A stretch of 54,697 nt of DNA, from positions 1-54,697 of the forward strand of contig JADIIX010000145.1 in assembly GCA_027604505.1 (NCBI GenBank), in the 5' to 3' direction. A model generated the notes under the pieces. The model did not search any database and had not been told where the DNA came from. It saw only the letters and a list, made by a program, of their open reading frames with translations. Shown here in pieces: positions 13,201 through 25,800 of the stretch; the first letter of the stretch is position 1, and the number at the start of each line of letters is the position of its first letter. The stretch comes from Gonapodya sp. JEL0774 (Eukaryota > Monoblepharomycota > Monoblepharidomycetes > Monoblepharidales > Gonapodyaceae). The translations under genes and the position numbers were made by a program.

Positions 13201-16200
13201 ACCTAGCCAAGCGTGTAACTGATGATATATGTTCTCACGGGCATGCTCAAGAGGTGGATCCAAAAACATGTTCTGGTTCTTCATCCGCACCTCGAGAATC
13301 TGAGTGCTTATTCTCGGTCTATCGGTTGCAGGAATTCGTAAACTATCGGACGATGTTCGTGGAGTTCGCCGTCGAATGTGTGAGGGTGCATTCGTCACTT
13401 CGCGATACATGTCACTATCAGTTTGGGATGCGAATTCGGTTGTCCAATTCTTAAAAGAAGAACATAAAAACCTTGAGTGCTACATGAATCATGTTGACGT
13501 TTCTGATTCACCTTGAGTGCCAACTCGAGCCGGGAGCTCAAGATGTCTTCAACTTTCATGTCCAACGATTTCACCCAGGATTCCAGATTGGAATAAGCCT
13601 CAAAGTTGAGTTTATCGATCTGTTCCGGAAGGATGCGTCGAGAAAAATTGATGGATTTGAATAATCAGCAATCAAATCTTTCATTTGCACTTACCAATTT
13701 CTGAATACCATTGATGATCTCACCCATCACCTCCCGAGAGAACTCGCACCTCACCAGCTCGTCCACCGCCTGGCCGATAAGCTCATCAATCTCCATGGCT
13801 AAATTGGCTTTGTCCTGCAGCATTGTTACGAGCGCCGCCAATTCTCTCACTGCTTGAACATGACGGCCACCTTGATCTCTCTCCAGGCTCGAATTCACAA
13901 ATATATCCCATCGATATGGCATCATCCTAGCAAGCGCTGACTGTACGTCTCGTTTATGAGTGGCTACAAGAGGTTCTACCGAGCCGCTGTTGTGACGGAC
14001 CACGTCTTCACAAACCTTTGTGTACGTACGTACCGTCTCACGAATAGCCACCGAAAACGGGTAAACACGGCGAACCTCCTTTCCGAGGTTGGTTACCGAG
14101 TAGGGAATGGTATATCCCAGCCATAGCAAATTACGAATTTCTTTGAACAGTTGAATGAGCTGATTGTCAAAATTGACGGTCAAGTGCAGTACCGGCGAAC
14201 CAACGCTGGCAGACCCGACTCCAAACACATCCTTCGTTGGCGAGGCAGGTCTGCCAACTGTTCCAGGTAGCTGCGACCTCGTCTTTACGATGGCGAATAC
14301 CGGGTTGTTCTGCTTGCTTCCCCTATCTTGTATTGCCTTGAGCCAAGCCTCGAAAAGAGGTTTCGTCTCAAGCCTTGACTTGAACGCTCTCCACTCTGCA
14401 GCCAGTTTCTGTCCTTCCGCATACTCTTGCCACCTATTTCCAAGCACGCTCTCAACCCTGCTCATATACGCTGCGAGCTGCAGTTCAATCTGCCGAATCC
14501 ATACGATCGTTCCGCTTACGTCAGGAATATCCCTCAGTCTACTTACGAGAGCCGCTTCCGAGTTCTCGTATCGTCGCTTGAATTTGTCATGCAGGTTTCG
14601 AATGTCCTCCTTCACGTTATCAATCAGCTGGGACTGATACTCTTGTATGGCGCCCCGAATTTTGGGGCGTACGAAAAGTGCATTGAACTTGCCCAATACC
14701 CTGAACATTTCCGTAGCATTACGACATGAGCCCAGTCTGTCGCGCAGCTGGGAAATAATTTGGTTTTCAACTTGTCCAATACGTTCGTTGTATGCATTTT
14801 CAGCGGCGACCCATATTTCGGTGCCATCTTCGAGAAAAGGAGCAGACAGTGAATCCATGCACTCGGGGAAAGTCTCAACTCAAAACGCAACACATCTTTC
14901 CGAACTTACCCGGGGATACGTCCAACACATCCACTCTTTTAACAATCTCGTATGCTTGCGCTACATCTTCTAACGCGGTTGACCCAGATATGCTCCCTCC
15001 CACTAGTGACTCGCCACCAACAGTGCCTGCCAAAGAACTGACCTTTTTATCCTCTTCCCCACCCATGACCCTTTGAATCGTCTCTAGCAGCTGCTCGTGT
15101 CCCCGTCGAAACTGCCTGACGTACTTTACCCTCTCATGCAACTTTGCGTGGGCCGGGACAATCTTCATTGGCATAGGTTTCTCTCCACGTTTGCGTATAA
15201 GGTCCCGGGCTGTTGGCAAGAAGTCTTTCACCTCATCCTCCCATGTGACGAACACCCCTTCACATCCCGCTGTGGCTCTGTCAAACTCTGAGTATGGAAT
15301 GTACATCAGCCTTCTTGGTGTCAACACTCTGAGCATCTGGTCGGCCAAGTCACGCGATATTGCTTCCACGAGCGCCAAAGCTCGGCGAATGGGGTAGGGT
15401 GATGCACGAAGTTTGCGACCAAGGTGCTGGAATATAAGTTTGACAGCCTCACGTATCCGGTCAACATCAGGTGCAGATAGCAACTCCCCAAGTGGGAAGT
15501 CCTTCATGAGCTGGTTGTACTTTTGCACACGCTCGCCTGCATCCTTGAGTCCAGTGTCGGCTAAAAAGGAGACCGTTGCGTGAAAGCGTTTAGCGTGTCG
15601 CAGAACCTCCAGTGTTAAGACCGCCTCATCTGACTTGAGCCGATCTTCAATAGCAGTGATCGCTCTTTCCATCCCCAACCAAAAATTGATCTCCTGTGAC
15701 GCTGTACCTGATGCTGGATCACGGTCCAACTTGGTCACTTTTTGGATTTCCTTAACCCATAGATTCACGTCTGCCTGCACTCGATTGAGAAACCCAGAAT
15801 CGTTGGTCAAGTCCGAGCCGAGCGCATCCACGACGGGACGTTTGGAAGCCTCCCTACATGCGGTAACAGCGCGGCTGACGGCAGGATGGATGGTGAGGGA
15901 GACATCCGGGATATCAACGTTTTGTTGGAGGTTTAGGAGAGAGAGCTCAAGCTCGGCAATCTTTTTCTTGGCTGCAGGGATTCCTAAAGTTGAGAAATAT
16001 GCGTTTGCGGTTAAAGCTTTGTCGCCGTCTTGTAGTCTTGTAAGGAGAACGAAGAGGATGCTTTTCAACTCAGCAACTCCTGGTCGCGAATTTGACCAGA
16101 GTCCTTCCCATCCCAAAACTTCTATGAGAGCATCACTGTAGAATATCTTTTCACGCTTCAACTACCACTGACAAACACCTCATAGAATCGCCGAATCGTT

Positions 16201-17074
16201 GGACCTACCAGATTTTCCATCCTTATCCACTCCCTTTCCTCCGACGTAAGCCTCAAACAAGGGACCTACAGCATTGTGGACGTACGCCCACAGTGTTTCG
16301 TATGCTGAGCCTCCTTCGGGGACGTTAAGGACTTGAAGCTGAGAAGACAGGGGAAGCGAGGGTAGCAATGATGCAAGTGGTTGACGTTTGATGAGGAGGA
16401 TGGAGCCGGTGTGGTTTGGGGGGAGGGTCACATCCAAATGGAGGTGGTACGTGACGGCGGGCATAAGTGAAGTGGTGGGTGTGACAGAAGGTTCGTTTTC
16501 TGGGAAATGAGTAAGCAAGTCAACACGGGCAGCAGTGACTCGTTTATGATCACGGGACTATCAAGACCATTCCCGCACAGCGCCGTACCCGTTTGAGTCA
16601 TCGAATAAAACATTCTTCCTTAGAAGTCGCAGCGTCAAGATCAGTTCCAGATGAGAGCTGGCTGTCAAAATATGGTGCAGGGATTACACGAATGCCCGCT
16701 CCTCGACATTAAACAAATTGATCCGAGCCACGATCACGTTTCCTGCTTTGCCAGACAATTACAGTTTCCTTGCTCGCCTCGCCGTTTCGAATCAAGTCTA
16801 CCACCATGATGACCTAACTGAACCACTCGCCTTTCTCCCCTTCCCCCCTCTCCCTGACAACTTGTGCCACTGCTGAGCCTCCCTCCCCTGCAAATCTTCT
16901 GCATCTATCGATTGTGACGGGATCGGCAGCGAGAGATGCGCGGACGAGAGCTGGATCCGCATCAAGCAGAAGGCTCGCAAGCGATTCGATATGCGCGAGG
17001 AGATGGGCTGGATCGAGAACCTGGCCGGATGAAGCGGAAATCAATGGAGGGGGATCTGGATCCAAGTCACCCAT
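1218..17074 (-). CDS. Cytoplasmic dynein heavy chain (multi-exon)
   Basis: This is the motor subunit of cytoplasmic dynein, the minus-end-directed microtubule motor. From 17074 leftward come the N-terminal tail (16161-13665), the linker region (about 12950-10400) and the AAA ring. Four P-loops are visible: AAA1 [10 protein letters not shown] near 10165-10195, with Walker B CFDEFNRL near 10030; AAA2 GPSGSGKT near 9095-9120; AAA3 GPPGSGKT near 7955-7985; AAA4 GVSGSGK near 6935-6960. The coiled-coil stalk and microtubule-binding domain follow at about 6100-5200, with the binding domain near 5410-5735. AAA5-AAA6 and the C-terminal domain complete the protein, which ends in the conserved VPVYLN segment and TAA at 1218-1220. 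More than a dozen short introns interrupt it. The start ATG at 17072-17074 opens an 86-codon frame; the joins between about 16815 and 16519 are not resolved, so the extreme N terminus is uncertain. It is the cytoplasmic rather than axonemal class, judged by the tail and ring sequences. Confidence 0.95.
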
Positions 17075-18030
17075 TGTCGTTTTCAGAGCGATGCGTGTAT
17101 GTGGTTTGATTGAAGAGTGACGCAGTACTGACAGCGATCAAGAGCCTAACATACACGCCGAACAACCAGACCAAATGAGTTCTTGTTGCTACTATATCCT
17201 TGTTTTTTCTGTAGACTGAGAAACAGACCGTTATTACAACCGTTACCGTTATTACTAGGGCGAAATTTTGACGGAAAATTCCATGCATTACATATCATTA
17301 ATATGTCGTATGTCTTATATCATGCATATCATCTCCGATCACTCACGACACTAGATTTATGATGGATCGTCAATATTTGCGGAGGAATACGTCGCGATGC
17401 CGGGAAATTAGAGAAAACCGCGAGTTGTGCCAATATGGGGCGTGACAGGGCGGCACTCCTCCGATCTGAGCAAGACGAACATTACTGCGTTCAAAATTTT
17501 AGCGCGATCGTAACTCCGTTTGAATTTTTGCTCTGCGGCGTCTGGGTGTGGAGCAATCGCGTGTGGAAGTTACGGGCTCGTAACTTGTGTGCACGATTTT
17601 TTTGGGGCCAGTGTCATGTATTTTGAATTTGGCTGTAATGACGGACCGCTAAGTCCGTTATTAAGTTATTAATTATGGGTGCTCAGCTGGCACGTGCACT
17701 TGACCCAGAACTCTCCTGGTGCGGCAGAGCTGTACGAGTGCTAGGAAGATACATTTTTGATATTGGGTTCGTATCTTGCACTGTACACGTCAAGGCTGGT
17801 TCGGCAGTGCGGTGACGAGTGTCGAAAGTGGCCCATCCGAGGGCCTGGCGAGTGGCGCTTGCGTTGTGCGAACAAGCCTATACATGTAAAACGCACCCGG
17901 CCTGTCGGCTTCGCTTGCACCAGGCTAGACGGGTGTCCTGACACAACAGTGAGAGGTCGGGTCCCACCCGTGCCTAGTTATTGAACACTCATTATGTTAC
18001 AAAGTGAAACACGCTTCCTCATAAGTCTAA
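17075..18030. other. Intergenic region upstream of dynein
   Basis: About 950 bp separate the dynein start from the NOP14 stop. It must hold the dynein promoter and the NOP14 3' end. Open frames here are short and unlike known proteins. The right part (about 17690-17985) is more GC-rich than its surroundings and includes a 7-bp inverted repeat, ACGGGTG at 17929-17935 and CACCCGT at 17965-17971. I checked this part for tRNA B-box and 5S rRNA signatures and found none. Confidence 0.6.
17929..17971. repeat. 7-bp perfect inverted repeat, 29-nt loop
   Basis: ACGGGTG (17929-17935) pairs exactly with CACCCGT (17965-17971). It lies about 60 bp beyond the NOP14 stop on the 3' side of that gene, so it could fold in the NOP14 3' UTR. 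A stem this short is expected by chance at moderate frequency, and no function is claimed. Confidence 0.35.
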
Positions 18031-21000
18031 TCATCTCTTTTTCTTCAATCGTTCAAGTTTCTTCTTCTCCCCTTGTTCCTCTCCAAGTTGACTGGTAAGT
18101 CGCAATTCAAGTTAGTTCATCATTGAGTGGGGAACAAGTCACTTCTTCCTTACCCCATAATGGACTTCATCTTCTGCTGGTATTTGCGATCTTTATCCTG
18201 TGTCTCTCGGAATTTATTTTCGGCAAGGAAGGCATTATCCTTCTTCAGCTCCCGCACTGCACTTTTGACTTCCTTTTTGTGGAGAGCCTTCAGTTTGCTG
18301 TCCCCAGGCCGCTTAGATCTGGAATCGACTGAATAGCTGTAAATATAATCCGAATGTTTGGAACTTTGTGAGTAGTGCACTAGGATAGCGTGCTTACTTC
18401 ACTTCAAACTTTGGTGCATGACTTTGAATAGGGAGTGGCTTGAACTGCTGCAACTGAAGTGGAAGTCGGTCATGGCAACTTGTTTTGGCTTGTTCTCCGA
18501 GAGAAAAGTACATCGCAGCAAAACTTGCGTCCTGCCAATGGTATGAGGGTACAGATTAACAGTTAAACTAGTGGGCCGTGATTCACCTTCTCTGATAGTG
18601 AGTGTAACGGTTCTAATAAAGAATTAAGTAGTTCCCAAAATGCAGGGCTCGATGATTGTGACTGGGATGTCTCTTGCATGGACGCACTCAAAGTGGGAGC
18701 GAGTAGTGCCCGTCTGGTAACACACATAACCATCAATGCGACAATTCACGTAACCTCTACACGGGGTTCCGAACCGTTCATGATTACCTTTCAGAACGTT
18801 CTCGGCTAATTTTCGTCAAGCTATTCCGCAAGACTGCAAACATTTCTGGAGCCAACGCATTTGCTGTAGACAATACCTGTGAATAGGGCTGTCAGTAATG
18901 CAGTCAATTGCAGATTTAGGAATACGAACTGTCTTTATAAGTTGCATTGCCCAAAGACTTTGGAAGAAAGCTTCATCGTCATCGGAATAAGAATGGGCCA
19001 AAGTCGATGCGAGGAAGAGAATTGCCGGAACCAGGAGATCACCATGAAGCTCAAGGCTAGGATAGATGGCAAAAAGGATCCGAAAATGAATTATTTGTGA
19101 AGAGTGCAAATGACTCTGAGATGGTGCAACTGGGTATGTTGGTCATCTTGAGCTGCTCCCGATTCCCCAGAAATGCTGACTATTTGATCACTTACATGCA
19201 AGTTGCTTATGACAGCTCTTGACAAATGCATGAAAGTACTGATGAGCGATGGAAGGAAACAGTCTGCATAGAGCAACAACATGTGGAGCAACCGCATCCA
19301 CCAAGTTCCACTGTCCAGATGAGTCAACCTGCTCTCCGAGATACTGCATGAGGTGCACCAGAAACAACTATAAGAAGGGCATATGAATTCCAGACAGATA
19401 CGCTCTAAGATGGAAACCCAAATCAACTTGCCCTTTGATGATTTCTGGATTGCCCATCATGAAAGTTTGAGAGCTGCATCTTCTCCAGAATACTCGCCAC
19501 CTCTTCAGATGAGCATTTCGAGAGAAGCAATTTCAGATCGTCAAGATTGTGAGGAATATTTGATCGCGCATCTGACATATAACATTTAGAACAATGTATG
19601 CCGATGAAAAGGTTTTACACTCACTGTCCGACGTCCTTTCCAAAACCACTTCGGGGACTTCACAATCTTCCACGTTCTTCAACGAGGTATCTTGTTCGCG
19701 ATCTAATCCTTCTGTGAAGTCGACCTCCTGCTCTTCCTCTGTACCTTCTTCGATGCTTACTTGTGAACCTCCCTCATTCGAATCGGATGATCCTTCAGTT
19801 TCTGCATCCCCAAACTCTCCATCACTATCTCCCATGCTAGTACGCCTGCCTTTCACAAAAAAATCCTCGGGGTTCAACAAAATACCATTGCTGTATATTA
19901 AAGCCTTTGGGGCATCGTCCGACCCTTCAAAAGTGTCATTTCCAAGATCATCCCCCTGGCCAGGCAAGGCAGTGCTCTTCGCTGCAGACAATTGTTGAGC
20001 CTTCATCATTGTGAGAGAGACAATAATCAGAAGAGTTGGACGGGGAGGAAGCAAAAGATATAACGAACTCTGTGTTTTGCAATCTGACGCTCAAGCTCTC
20101 TCTCCTTCTCCTCTGCTGTCTTTGTACGATCAGTTGGTTGACTTCGCTGATCAGCAGCAAGTTGATGAACTAACACATCGTAGTTTGTCCACCCGGTAGT
20201 AGAGTTCTTTCCTGTCATTGTCGGCCTATCAATCTTTCTAGCGGCTGTTTCACGCCTTTCGGCCTGCCAAGTTTGCAAAAGCTGTTGAATATCAACCAGT
20301 TCCAAATCTAACTGCTGCCGTGCAGTGTCGTCGTCCTCCTTTTCCAACTGCCGCTGATGCTTGTGGAGCTTGCTCTTTGCGATTACTTGCCGCATAACCT
20401 CAGCTTTCGATCGAGGAGCATGCTATGAAAAGAAAATGGAATGATCAAGTAGATTCTCAAATTTGCCTGACGACGGATTGTTCTCACCGATAATTCATCA
20501 AAACCGCCGAAGTGAGATTCGCGAACAGTATCCTCATCAATTTGGCCACCTGCAGTTCGAATATTGGTAAGAAAGTCACACAAAGATGGTAAGAGCGCTT
20601 TGGTGCGAACGTACGATCACTTTCGTCGTCGTCTTCAGAGTGAGGTAGAGCAAAGTTCATTTCCGAGAGGGATTGTCCAAAGTGTGTTAAGTCCTCTTCC
20701 TCCAAATTGTACATGTCATCTCGGGACTGTACCAAAGCGAAGAGTGAGAATTGATGGGTCGAAAGCTCCAGGTGCAGCAACATGAATTGCTCTTACCTGT
20801 CGCTGCTTCATGAAGCGTTCCAACATTTTCTCCTCAACTGAGAGGTTTTGGTTGCTCTCGCCGAACCTCTTATCCACAAACTGGGAATCTCGACTTTTGC
20901 TCTGATACTCCTTGAGCAATTTATCCTGGCGCTGATCTCAAAACGCTCTGTCTGTACCGGATTCACAAAATGTCATCTGCAATTGTCAGCTTACAATGTC

Positions 21001-21198
21001 ATAAGCTTTCTTCCTAGCGGTAAACGGCTTTCCATCCGTTCCGCGAACTTTCCTCCCCACAATGGCATGCTTCGGCTTTGAGTACTTCCGCTCAAACGGG
21101 CTACTTTCCTCCGGAGCATTCACACGAGCTCGCTTGCGTTGTGATTTGATCTCCTCCGTCGTGGCGTTTCTGAGTCGCTTGAGAGCGGACTTGGTCAT
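18031..21198 (-). CDS. NOP14: Nucleolar protein NOP14 (small-subunit processome), multi-exon
   Basis: NOP14 is a component of the nucleolar small-subunit processome needed for 18S rRNA maturation. The N terminus (21198-20990) carries the family segment SPFERKYSKPKHAIVGRK, followed by the RFGE...EEKMLERF block near 20900-20820, the DLTHFGQSL block near 20690 and an ESHFGGFDE block near 20510. A long acidic stretch, rich in Asp/Glu/Ser, lies at about 19990-19620. The C terminus keeps RELKKDNAFLAENKFRE near 18280-18200. An intron with donor GG|GTAAGG near 18150 then joins to the basic tail KKKLERLKKKR and TGA at 18031-18033. ATG at 21196-21198 was chosen because it begins the conserved basic N terminus; the open frame upstream is short and unconserved. 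Exon joins between 19600 and 18400 were not all resolved. Head-to-head with GET3. Confidence 0.9.
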
Positions 21199-21300
21199 TG
21201 CCAAATAGATAAATAGATTACTCAAAGAATTACTTCTTTCACTTCACAGCCATGCTTTGGTCAGATTGCTGGGAATGGACGGAGAATATAATCACAACCC
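21199..21300. promoter_or_regulatory. Divergent promoter, NOP14 / GET3
   Basis: Only 102 bp separate the two start codons, so both promoters and both 5' UTRs must fit here or overlap coding sequence. The NOP14-proximal half is A/T-rich. No clear TATA box could be assigned to either gene. Inferred from gene positions. Confidence 0.55.
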
Positions 21301-22808
21301 ATGGAATCAATGGAACCATCACTACGAAATATTCTGGACCAAAAGACTCTAAAGTGGATCTTTGTAGGCGGGAAAGGCGGTGTTGGAAAGACGACTTCCA
21401 GGTTCATGATGGCGATTCTGATTACCAGAGTTGAACAAGAACTCACATTGACCGTTGTTTCATGTGACAGTTGCAGTCTCGCGGTACAACTTGCGGGAGT
21501 CCGCAAGAGTGTGCTCCTTATCTCCACTGATCCTGCTCACAATCTCTCTGATGCATTTGGTAAATATTCTCCCTGGCGTTACCTATGCGACCTCTCCTCG
21601 AACTGACCGTACTGTGTTGGATAACCTGATCCAGGTCAAAAATTTACCAAAACTCCCACTCTCGTGAACGGATTCTCAAACCTTAGTGCGATGGTTGGTA
21701 TGGTTAGCGGAGAGGATGTTGCCAATTGACGACTGCTCCCGTTTTCTCGGCCCCACCATCAGGAAATTGATCCAACTGGTAGCATACAAGAAATGATCGA
21801 GCAACGTATGTGTTTACCAGTATGACGTTCTGTTTCAGCTTCGCTGAACGTTCTACCAGAGGACTCGGGTGCGATGAACGGCTTCATGCAAGACTTGGCA
21901 TTCAGCATTCCTGGTGTTGACGAGGCTATGAGCTTTGCGGAAGTGATGAAGTCAGTGAAAACATTCTCTTTGCTGTATTATGTGGACAAACTGGGTTATC
22001 TGACCTGGGGAGTGATTCCAAAGATTGGTCAAGTCGATGGAGTATGAGGTCATCGTCTTTGACACGGCGCCAACAGGTCACACTCTCCGTTTTCTTTCGT
22101 TTCCTACTGTTTTGGAGAAGGCCCTCGCGAAGTTAATGGAGTTCAGCGGACGTTTCGCCCCTATGATGCAACAAGTACGTGTAGACTCTGTCATTTGCAA
22201 TACTGTTTTCCATTACACATATAAATACTACCCGGCTCTTCATAGATGGGAGGAATGCTCGGAATGTCTGGTACGAACTTTGATGATATGGTGGGAAAAC
22301 TCAGCGGAATGCAGGAAGTGATACAGGAAGTGAACACGCAATTCAAAGACGCCGTGGGTACCACATGGCCCCCTTTTGTACAGACGTCTCTCATACAAAA
22401 ATGTCCTAAGGACAAAACAACATTTGTTTGTGTTTGCATTGCAGAGTTTCTATCGTTATACGAAACTGAGCGGATGATTCAGGAGTTGACTTCATTCCAT
22501 ATCGACACACATAACATTATCGTGAACCAGCTACTGTACCCCAAAAGAGGTTCGTGCGTTTGAGATTTCCTTGTTCCCTAATGGACAGTTCGTACCCACA
22601 GCCTGACCCCGCCACTCGAGTAGGGACTGAGTGTGAAATGTGCTCTGTGCGACATAAGATGCAGAAGAAGTACCTTGATCAGATGAATGACCTTTATGAG
22701 GATTTCCATGTTGTGAAGCTCCCGCTACTCACACAAGAAGTGCGAGGAGTAGAGGCGATCAAAGCTTTTAGCAAGAACTTGATCGAGCCTTATGTCCCTG
22801 AGATGTAA
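21301..22808 (+). CDS. GET3: GET3 / ArsA-type ATPase, tail-anchored protein insertion, multi-exon
   Basis: GET3 is the cytosolic dimeric ATPase that delivers tail-anchored membrane proteins to the ER. Exon 1 has the deviant P-loop [10 protein letters not shown] and is interrupted by an intron just after it, before SLAVQLA and the switch I segment [12 protein letters not shown]. Later exons encode [18 protein letters not shown], the switch II segment [15 protein letters not shown], the methionine-rich client-binding helices (FAPMMQQ / MGGMLGM) and [14 protein letters not shown]. The zinc-binding CEMC pair near 22630-22645 clamps the dimer in this family. It ends in TAA at 22806-22808. At least seven introns are needed; most have clean GT-AG ends, but the join near 21950-22025 is ambiguous by a few codons. 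Its 3' end meets or overlaps CHL1. Confidence 0.93.
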
Positions 22809-25800
22809 TTGATAGAACAGACGAAGTGACGCGGATTTGAATTAACATCGCAAAAGTCGGCATTGAATAGTTGGTCAAATTTACCTTGAAGAACTGGTTC
22901 AAACTTTGTGTCAGATCCAATTGTGAGGTGTCTGGTTAATGTTATCACGTACCTGCGCTACAGTTGATACCACGTTCCCAAAAAATTTATTGTGATTGGT
23001 TATTCCAGCAATCCAATTTGGGAGTTTGCCAATTATTCGGTCCTGATTGTAACGTTTGTCTAGGAGTAAGATCGTCGCGAAATCGTTTTTGTGCCTCAAT
23101 GACCGCCCTATGCTTTGATTAACAGCTTTCATTGCCAAATTCTCGTAGTATTCGCGACCTAGCAAAGAATTCTTTTTCCATTTTCAGAGTTGGTAGTGAG
23201 TATGTAGATATGTGAGAAAAATGCTCACACCATTGTGGTTGAGGAACGAGGCTTTTGACTTCAACTCTGGGCTGAAAATGTTGGGATATGGGACTCCACA
23301 CATAATCACAGCTGCAAAAGGACAAAAATAACATAGAGATCCAGTTGCTTCTGCATCGAAGCTCACCTCGGCCCAAGTGATCACTGAAATTGATGCCCTA
23401 ATTGTTTTGTGTACGTCAATGCATTGTTGAGTCCGTCAAATTCATATCAGGAACCCACCTCCGAAAGCTTGCCTCCAACAACTGCAAACAAGATCGCACC
23501 CCGTCGCTCATCCATGGTAATAGCTTGCTCGTACTCAGCCAGAACAGCATCGACTGCAGATGGATCTCTGGGCTCAACGAAGACAGCCTTGCGCTTGCGA
23601 AGACGGGCGAGGAAGCCGCGAGACTCAAAAATTTGCATGACTGTGTGGAGATAACTAAATGATGACAAGAACACAACGAGCCCTTCCAATCAAGTGAATC
23701 TCATTAGAACCAAAGCGAAACACAAACATCGAGGTTTCGAACCTTCCGGAATGACATGCGCAACACTATTCAAAATTAAGGCCAGTTCACTAATGAGTTC
23801 CGGATTTCCTCGAGTCTCATAAGCAAAGTTGAGTTCCTTGCCAGTCGGACCATGAGAAACCGCATGCACCAGCACATTTGAATTCGGCACAACATGACCA
23901 CCTTTGTCGCCGAACGTGCATGGACAATCAATCGTGTGAAGACTGGCGATTTGAAAACAAAGCACTCACACTGAAACCTCATGATTTCATGTGGTTGGAG
24001 GTGGGGAAACAGTTCAACCATCATCTGTTGGATTGGCTCCATCTTAAGGAGCAGAAGCGTTAGTTCGCCCAAACGATTAACATGACAGTCCTAAATACCC
24101 CACCGTGCCGCCAGTCAAGACAACGGTCCGTGCTTTTCGAACCAAAGTTTCGAATGGCTCTGCGGGTGTCAATAGAAAGTACTTGTAGCTACTTTCATCC
24201 GGCTTCAATGGATTGCATTTTACGAATATGCGACCGTTTTCGCTCGGGAGCATGAGACGCAGCAGAAATTGCTCGGCAATAGTGAGAGGGGATACGTGAG
24301 ATGACACGTAGTCTAATGAAGTCCCGAATCGAATGGAGTGAGCCTGATTGCTTGGTGAATGAAATGGCACTTACGTTCGTCCAACCCAACCCCTTGTTGT
24401 TCCGTTTGCGTGTCCGTGCTCTTCCCGACAAATCCAAGCAACTTCTGTGACAAGCGACTTTCTTTGATGAATCGCTGCAACTTGAACAAATTGAATTGGT
24501 CGAAATCAAGTTTTCTCGTGAATTCGGGTACCAGAAGTTCGTCGAGGGAAGGAAGATCGGAAGGGGGTCCAGTCGAACCGCCGAAGTCCGCTCCTACCCC
24601 TGCGGCTAACTCTGAGTTTCGGCCTGCTCCTGCAACTCCTCCTCCACTTGGCCTGCGAGCTATTGTCGACTCCATATGCCCAACTAAAATCTTGAGCAAG
24701 GACATTATCTGCGAGATGTAGACGACATTAGATCCCTTGAGTCGGTTTTTGTAACGATCATAGTACGCGACTAGGTGTTGATGGGCTGATCGGAGCTAGT
24801 TCAATGAAGAAGTAAGAGTTAATGGGAGCTGTTGCGATCAACGGTGCTTGAACGAATAGGCAGCAACGGGTGTGTCGGGGGGTATTTCCGGCTCTGAACT
24901 GTACACACCTGTTTCAGGTTCACTCCGACCGATTCTACTTGCGTGATAGCATCCACCAACTACAATGGGAAATAAATTGCACTAAAGTCAATTTATTCTG
25001 GGGCGCCCCCACTCCATCAATGTGTAATCACGTTGTGACACTCGTCGAAGATAACGATTTGATCGTCGACGGATATACCGGTGGCATCCCTTGCCTGTGT
25101 ATCGAGCATCAGGTTGTACGGGAGCGTAACGACATGGGCATCAGGGAGAGCCTGAAATCAGAACAATTTGGGAGGCAACAAGTCAAATAAATCAGTCGTG
25201 GCAGAATGGCAGTCATGCAGGATGGGTGGGGGTTAGTCGAACATCGCACCTTTCGGACACCATAATAGGGACAGCATCCCAACGAGTTCCCCAATTCCAC
25301 AATCTCCTCGATATCTCGGATCTGCGCAGTGAGGTGGTCAGGGAAGCTTGGGAGAATTTTTGGTAGCTACGAAGAGAATCAAGATGGTAGCCTCATGTTG
25401 GCTGGAGAGGTGGCGGAGAGGTGAGATGTACTTACATAGTACGGACAGGATTGCGTATCACCTATTCAATTAGAGAGCGGACGAAGTCGAGATAGAGAAT
25501 AAGAGAACCTAACAGAATTGATTCAAATAAGAAAAAGACACGCCCACCTTTCTGCAAGTCCAAACATTTGTCATTCAGCCTTGGCAACGTCAGTTTCTTC
25601 AGTGCGGTATGGATACACAGGTTTTTCCGGGAACCGAGGCTGGTGATCGTCGCACCCGCGGGAAATGCTTCGTCGAGGTTGAGGCGTTTGAGCTCGCGGA
25701 CAACTTGATTCAGCTGGGAGTGGGTGCGGGAGCAAAAGTAGATCTACCGAGGTAATATTTATCGGGTGAACCTTTAGTTTGAAGATGAGAGAGCGGTGCG

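Noticed and set aside
17690-17985. tRNA or 5S rRNA gene in the GC-rich patch upstream of dynein
   Set aside because: No B-box-like GGTTCGANTCC, no acceptor-stem pairing at matching distances and no 5S core were found. Only a 7-bp inverted repeat remains.
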